Of a stretch of 44,945 nt of DNA, positions 40,685-44,945 are shown piece by piece. The notes beneath the pieces are model-generated. The model was given only the letters and a program-made list of their open reading frames with translations, ran no database searches and was not told where the DNA came from. This DNA is from DATJIG01 sp050260515 (GTDB lineage: Bacteria > Pseudomonadota > Alphaproteobacteria > SMXQ01), in the NCBI GenBank assembly GCA_050260515.1, contig JBLNCI010000014.1:1-44945 (forward strand), in the 5' to 3' direction. The position numbers and the translations under genes are program-made. Numbering within the stretch: position 1 is the stretch's first letter; each line of letters starts with the position of its first letter.

Positions 40685-41803
40685 ATGCATCTCCAATCGA
40701 CCCCGTTCGGACGCTCCAGCTCTCGCGTCCTGCTGCTTGCGGCAGTGGTGCTGGCGCTGTGCAGCGTTGGCGCCGCGCCCGCGCGGGCGCAGTCCAGCGC
40801 CGAATCGTTTTTCAAAGAACTCGAGGGGCTGTCCGCAGCCGATCGCGAGAAGACGCTGATCGAGGGAGCGAAGAAGGAGGGGAGCGTCGTCTGGTACACC
40901 ACCGACGGGCCAACTCCGACCCAGATGGTGCTCAAGGCGTTCTCGCAGAAGTATCCGTTCGTGAAGCCGGGATTCATCCGCGGCAAGAGCCAGGACATCC
41001 TCGACCGGATCACGACCGAAGCGCGCGCCGGCCGCAACCTGTTCGACATAGCCAAGACCTCGATCGAGACCTTCGACATGTACCCCGTGACGGAGGTTTT
41101 CGCGGCCTATGTGTCGCCGGCGAAAACGGCCATCCCGGAATCGATGCGCGCCGAGCGGTGGTCGAGCGTGTTCACGTTCATTCGCTCGATGGGGTACAAC
41201 TCGCGCCTCGTCAAGGAAGCCGATCTTCCGCGGACCTGGGAGGACCTGCTCGATCCGCGGTGGAAGAACAAGATTCTGTTCGATCCGTCGTCGCTGTCCG
41301 AAGTCATGACGCTGTACACCCGCTGGGGACGCGAGCGCGCGATCGACTATCTCGACAGGCTCGGGGCCAGCGGGAACCTGCAGATCCGCAATGGGCGCAC
41401 CACCATCGCCCAGATGCTGGCGGCGGGCGAGGCGCCGATCGGGATGACGGTCTATCCCTACGACGTCGAAGCGCTGAAGGCCAAAGGCGCGCCCATCGAC
41501 TGGGCGTTGATCGATCCATCGCCCGGGATGCTCCAGCCGCTCTCGATTGCCCGCAACGCGCCGCATCCGCATGCGGCCGCGCTGCTCTACGACTATCTGC
41601 TGTCCACCGACGGCCAGAAAGTCTACGCGCAGATGAACCGCACGCCGGCGAACCCAACGGTCGAGACCAGCAATCCCCGCGAGCGTGCCGCGGCGCAGGA
41701 CCCCCGGATCGTGTTCGACACCAGCGCCGGGCGAGGGGCCGGGACCGAAGAGATGCTCAAGGTCCTCGACGAGAAGATCCTGAAGAAAAAGACCAAAGGC
41801 TGA
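40685..41803 (+). CDS. Periplasmic substrate-binding protein of the second ABC importer
   Basis: 372 residues from ATG 40685 (GGTGGA upstream); a GTG three codons earlier is an alternative. A long signal peptide with a basic lead (SSSRVLLLAAVVLALCSVGA) is cut near ARA-QS. Fold segments AKKEGSVVWYTTDGPTPTQM, GKSQDILDRITTEARAGRNL, LPRTWEDLLDPRWKNKILFD and APHPHAAALLYDYLLSTDGQ place it in the AfuA/FbpA-type family, more distant from the five paralogues at 6.3-20.9 kb. It has no Tyr-Tyr pair, so ferric iron is unlikely. Directly upstream of its permease and ATPase. Confidence 0.9.
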   Translation: MHLQSTPFGRSSSRVLLLAAVVLALCSVGAAPARAQSSAESFFKELEGLSAADREKTLIEGAKKEGSVVWYTTDGPTPTQMVLKAFSQKYPFVKPGFIRGKSQDILDRITTEARAGRNLFDIAKTSIETFDMYPVTEVFAAYVSPAKTAIPESMRAERWSSVFTFIRSMGYNSRLVKEADLPRTWEDLLDPRWKNKILFDPSSLSEVMTLYTRWGRERAIDYLDRLGASGNLQIRNGRTTIAQMLAAGEAPIGMTVYPYDVEALKAKGAPIDWALIDPSPGMLQPLSIARNAPHPHAAALLYDYLLSTDGQKVYAQMNRTPANPTVETSNPRERAAAQDPRIVFDTSAGRGAGTEEMLKVLDEKILKKKTKG

Positions 41804-41816
41804 AGGCGCCGCGCCT

Positions 41817-43619
41817 TTGTACAGCGAGAAGCAAACCGGAGGCCCTGCACGTCGCGTGGCATCGCTAGGCTCCCACGGTGACGCGTGCGGCGACGTGCCG
41901 GTGCTCCGTCGGATTCCCGCTCGAGTCGCCGCGCTGCTGCGACCGCGCCTCGCGCTGTGGGGGCTGGTTGCCGTCGTCCTCTATCTGACCCTTGTTCCGC
42001 TGGTGATGGTGATCTACGGCACCTTCACCGACGGACCGCCGGGCACCGACGCGTCGTTCACGTTCGCCAACTACGTCGAGGCATTCGGCGGCGAGGGGCT
42101 GTATCGCGCGGGGCTCAACTCGATTCTGTTCGCGCTCGCATCGGGCGCCCTGTCGTTCGGCGTCGGCGGCGCCCTTGCCTGGGTCACGGAACGGACGAAC
42201 GCGCCGCTGAAACCGCTGATCTACTTCCTCGTGCTGGTGCCGTTCGTGCTGCCGGGGATCCTGTCGACGATCTCGTGGATTTTCCTCCTGTCGCCGACCA
42301 TCGGCGTCCTCAACCAGATCGTCGTCGCGACCTTCGGGCTCACCGAGCCGCCATTCAATATCTATACCTTCCCGGGAATGGTGTGGGCGTTCGGCATCGA
42401 CCACATCACGCTGCCGTTCTTCCTGATGGCGGCCGCCTTCCGCTCGATGGATCCGAGTCTCGAGGAGGCGGCGACGGTGTCCGGGATGGGGCCGCTGCGG
42501 ACCTTCTTTTACGTCAACCTGCGGATCATGCTGCCCAGCATCTTCGCGGTTTGCCTGCTGATGTTCATCCGCGGCATCGAGACCTTCGAGGCGCCGGCGG
42601 TAATCGGCCTACCGGCGGGTATCCGCGTGTTCGCAACCGAGATATTCCTCGCGCTGCGCCGGGCGCCGACCAACTACAACCTCGCCGGCACCTACGCCGT
42701 CGCCTACCTGGCGATCACGCTGATCGGAGTCGCCTTGTACCTGCGGGTGACCCGCGGCGCGGAGCGTTTCGTCATGATCACCGGCAAGGCCTATCGCCCG
42801 CGCACCGTCGACCTCGGGCCGTGGCGGTTTGTCGCGACGCTCATCTCGCTCGCGGCGCTCGCGGTGGCTGTCGTCCTGCCGCTCGCGGTGGTTGTGTGGA
42901 CGTCGTTCATGCCGTTCTATTCGTCGCCGTCGTGGGGCATGCTCGGGCTCGCGACCCTCGACAACTATGCGGCGATCTTCGAGCTCGAGGAGTTCACCCG
43001 CGCCTCGATCAACACGCTCATCACCGGAGCGAGCGCCGCCACGATCGCGGTCCTGCTGTCGCTCGGAATTGCCTGGATCGGCATTCGCACCGACGTGCCG
43101 GGCAAGCGCCTGCTCGACATGATCGCCTTCTCGCCGATTGCGATGCCCGGCGTGGTGCTGAGCCTGTCGCTGGTCTGGGTCTATCTCACGCTGCCGATCC
43201 ATATCTATGGCACGCTGTGGATCCTGATCGTCGCGTTCGTTACGAAGTTCATCCCGATTTCTCTCAGGATCATGCACGTAAGCCTGCTGCAGGTTCACCG
43301 GGAGCTCGAAGAGGCGGCCGAGATCGCCAACCCATCGCCTATCCGCAACGCACTTTGTGTGCTGCTGCCGCTGATCCTGCCGGGCATGCTGGTCGGCTGG
43401 CTCTACGTGCTGACGCTTACCTTCAAGGACCTGTCCATTCCGATCCTGCTCTCCCACGTCGGCACCGACCTGCTCCCGGTACTGATCTTCGGTCTGTTCC
43501 AAAGCGGCGAGCTGCCGCGACTGTGCGCGATGGGCGTCCTGCTGACGCTGATGATCGCCGCCATCGCCGGGTCCACGCGCTATCTGGCGACGCGTCTCTC
43601 GGTCAAAACGGGCGGATAG
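41817..43619 (+). CDS. ABC importer permease, fused two-domain type
   Basis: 600 residues if translation starts at TTG 41817, 13 bp after the binding-protein stop. The true start may be a GTG within the next 30 codons, since the first membrane helix begins only near residue 47 (LALWGLVAVVLYLTLVPLVM). Two MetI-like halves, about 12 membrane segments. EAA loops: LEEAATVSGMGPLRTFFYVN near residue 214 and LEEAAEIANPSPIRNALCVL near 496. The linker contains TRGAERFVMITGKAYRPRTV. Same architecture as the 4563 permease. Its stop touches the ATPase start (TAG then ATG). Confidence 0.9.
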   Translation: MYSEKQTGGPARRVASLGSHGDACGDVPVLRRIPARVAALLRPRLALWGLVAVVLYLTLVPLVMVIYGTFTDGPPGTDASFTFANYVEAFGGEGLYRAGLNSILFALASGALSFGVGGALAWVTERTNAPLKPLIYFLVLVPFVLPGILSTISWIFLLSPTIGVLNQIVVATFGLTEPPFNIYTFPGMVWAFGIDHITLPFFLMAAAFRSMDPSLEEAATVSGMGPLRTFFYVNLRIMLPSIFAVCLLMFIRGIETFEAPAVIGLPAGIRVFATEIFLALRRAPTNYNLAGTYAVAYLAITLIGVALYLRVTRGAERFVMITGKAYRPRTVDLGPWRFVATLISLAALAVAVVLPLAVVVWTSFMPFYSSPSWGMLGLATLDNYAAIFELEEFTRASINTLITGASAATIAVLLSLGIAWIGIRTDVPGKRLLDMIAFSPIAMPGVVLSLSLVWVYLTLPIHIYGTLWILIVAFVTKFIPISLRIMHVSLLQVHRELEEAAEIANPSPIRNALCVLLPLILPGMLVGWLYVLTLTFKDLSIPILLSHVGTDLLPVLIFGLFQSGELPRLCAMGVLLTLMIAAIAGSTRYLATRLSVKTGG

Positions 43620-44705
43620 ATGGCGGCAATTGAGGTCGTTCAGCTTGAGAAGGCCTATGGCGGGGCCGCCAAGGCGGTCGCCGGGGTGGATTTCGAGGTC
43701 GAGCCGGGGACGGTGTTCACCCTGCTTGGCCCGTCGGGGTGCGGCAAGACGACAACGCTGCGCTGCGTTGCCGGCCTCGAGCACCCGGACCATGGCGACA
43801 TCCGGCTGGGGGGCGAGGTCGTCTATTCCGCGTCGAGGGGAATCCGCGTGCCACCGAGCCGGCGCAGGATCGGCATGGTGTTTCAGTCGTACGCGATCTG
43901 GCCGCACATGACGGTGTTTCAGAACGTCGCCTATCCGCTGCGCGGACGGGGACTGGGCCGGAGTGAGATCCGGGAGCGGGCCATGGCGGCCCTCAGGATG
44001 GTCAATCTGGGTGACTTCGCCGAGCGCTCGGCACCGAAGCTGTCGGGCGGGCAGCAGCAGCGCGTTGCGCTGGCGCGGGCGATCGCAGGAGAGCCGCGGC
44101 TCTTCCTGCTCGACGAACCGCTGTCGAATCTCGACGCGAAGCTGCGCGAAGAGATGCGGGGGCAGATTCTCGACCTGCAGCGCAAGCTCGGCGTCACCAC
44201 GCTTTACGTCACGCACGACCAGGTCGAGGCGCTGTCGATGTCGCACCGGATCGCGGTGATGGAGCAGGGGCGCATTGTCGAAGTGGCGGCTCCGCGCGAC
44301 GTGTATCTGCATCCGCGAAGTCGCTTCGCCGCGCAGTTCGTCGGCCTGACCAACATCGTGCCGGCGCGGGTGACCGGTGCCAGCGCCGGCACGTGTGCGG
44401 TCGATGCGCCATTCGCGCGCATTTTCTGCCACGACGGGGGCAAGCGTTATGCCGAGGGGGAACGGGCGATGGTCCTGATCCGCCCCGAGAACATCTCGCT
44501 GAGCACCGCGCCCCCACCCGAGGCAGCCAACGTCTGGCGCGGCCGCATCGTCTCCACGGTCTTTCTCGGTGAATTCCTCGAGTGCGTCGTTGCCTGCGGC
44601 GACACCCAGATGCGCGCCCGCGTCAGTCCGTTCATCTCCGTCGATGCCGGTGACGAGGTTTTTCTCCAGGCGCCGCCCGAGCGGCTGGCGATCATCGCCG
44701 AATAG
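43620..44705 (+). CDS. ABC importer ATPase, Fbp/Pot type
   Basis: 361 residues. Walker A GPSGCGKT at 37-44, Q-loop in MVFQSYAIWPHMTVF, signature LSGGQQQR at 141-148, Walker B LFLLDE at 161-166 and switch His in LYVTHDQVEALSM. A TOBE-type C-terminal domain follows (FVGLTNIVPARVTGASAGTC to the end). It resembles the ATPase at 3478 closely in the core (SYAIWPH, PSGCGKTTTLR, ALARAI). Last gene of the second importer cassette; gene order here is binding protein, permease, ATPase, the reverse of the first cassette. Confidence 0.93.
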   Translation: MAAIEVVQLEKAYGGAAKAVAGVDFEVEPGTVFTLLGPSGCGKTTTLRCVAGLEHPDHGDIRLGGEVVYSASRGIRVPPSRRRIGMVFQSYAIWPHMTVFQNVAYPLRGRGLGRSEIRERAMAALRMVNLGDFAERSAPKLSGGQQQRVALARAIAGEPRLFLLDEPLSNLDAKLREEMRGQILDLQRKLGVTTLYVTHDQVEALSMSHRIAVMEQGRIVEVAAPRDVYLHPRSRFAAQFVGLTNIVPARVTGASAGTCAVDAPFARIFCHDGGKRYAEGERAMVLIRPENISLSTAPPPEAANVWRGRIVSTVFLGEFLECVVACGDTQMRARVSPFISVDAGDEVFLQAPPERLAIIAE

Positions 44706-44729
44706 ACCACCGCGTTGGCAGCAACCGTC

Positions 44730-44940
44730 CCATATACCGTAAAGCGCGGCACTCGCCTCCTGAATCACCGAAGCCCTCCCGCCTTGTGGGGCGGGAGCGC
44801 CGGTGAGGGGCCAATGCGTTCGCACTCTGGGGCTACCTCGGCGCGGACACACGTCGTCGTCAGCGGATCAGCGAAATCCGCTTTTTACCTTCCCCATAAG
44901 GGTCAGTAGGGTGCCACGCTGCGTTGAAAGCGTAGCCGAC
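44730..44940 (+). repeat. Right copy of the ~210-bp dispersed repeat
   Basis: Direct, imperfect copy of 2544-2756, starting 24 bp after the ATPase stop. The central hairpin is a perfect 8-bp stem, CTCCCGCC (44776-44783) with GGCGGGAG (44790-44797). The left copy has a different stem sequence at the same place, while the flanking blocks stay nearly identical. The window ends 5 bp after the recognisable end, so whether it extends further is unknown. Downstream of the ATPase gene it could also act as a transcript end. Confidence 0.85.
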
Positions 44941-44945
44941 ACTAC

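Noticed and set aside
42609..44852. A 747-codon minus-strand open frame starting inside the right repeat, with a matching one at 1275-2669
   Set aside because: Both run antisense through clearly coding genes, have low-complexity Arg/Gly/Asp text and share only the repeat-derived N-terminus. They are shadows of high-GC genes.
1..44945. CRISPR array
   Set aside because: No series of short direct repeats with regular spacers and no Cas gene are seen.

Overview
The window is a high-GC, densely packed proteobacterial sequence. ATGA/GTGA stop-start overlaps, orphan TctC-type binding proteins, Fbp-type ABC importers and many aromatic-catabolism families suggest an Alphaproteobacterium, probably Hyphomicrobiales-like. 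This is an inference: no rRNA or tRNA is visible, and Betaproteobacteria share some of these traits.

Layout. 1-2473: the tail of a chemotaxis receptor, then a TctC-type binding protein and an ornithine cyclodeaminase-like enzyme on the minus strand. 2544-2756 and 44730-44940: two diverged direct copies of a ~210-bp non-coding repeat bracketing everything between them (about 42 kb). 3.2-20.9 kb: one ABC importer (ATPase, fused permease, binding protein) followed by four more paralogous secreted binding proteins, interleaved with a Rieske oxygenase, a Gfo/Idh/MocA dehydrogenase, a class II aldolase-fold protein, a cytosolic binding-protein-fold protein, an amidohydrolase, a RidA protein, an FMN reductase, an Asp-box propeller and a bicupin. 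The oxygenase, dehydrogenase and decarboxylase-like set resembles the logic of phthalate catabolism (Pht3/Pht4/PhtC/Pht5).

21.4-36.3 kb: a long plus-strand run with many short gaps or overlaps. It encodes two bicupins, an ACMSD-type amidohydrolase, two TctC-type binding proteins, two SDR paralogues without the YxxxK motif, an acyl-CoA dehydrogenase, a luciferase-like monooxygenase, a small cupin, a NahE/PhdJ-like hydratase-aldolase, an extradiol-type dioxygenase, and an adjacent FerB-like hydratase-lyase plus FerA-like ADP-forming acyl-CoA synthetase. This reads as ring cleavage and CoA-dependent side-chain removal from an aromatic acid. A LysR regulator on the opposite strand follows.

37.4-44.7 kb: a HbpS/GlcG-like protein, a frameshifted gene remnant, a creatinase-like pita-bread protein with lost metal ligands, a VOC protein, a flavin reductase-like protein and a second complete ABC importer of the same general type as the first.

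Together the genes look like an uptake-plus-degradation island for one or more aromatic carboxylates. The exact substrates cannot be read from sequence. Family names and the cited residues of reference enzymes come from memory of those families; no alignment or search was run.
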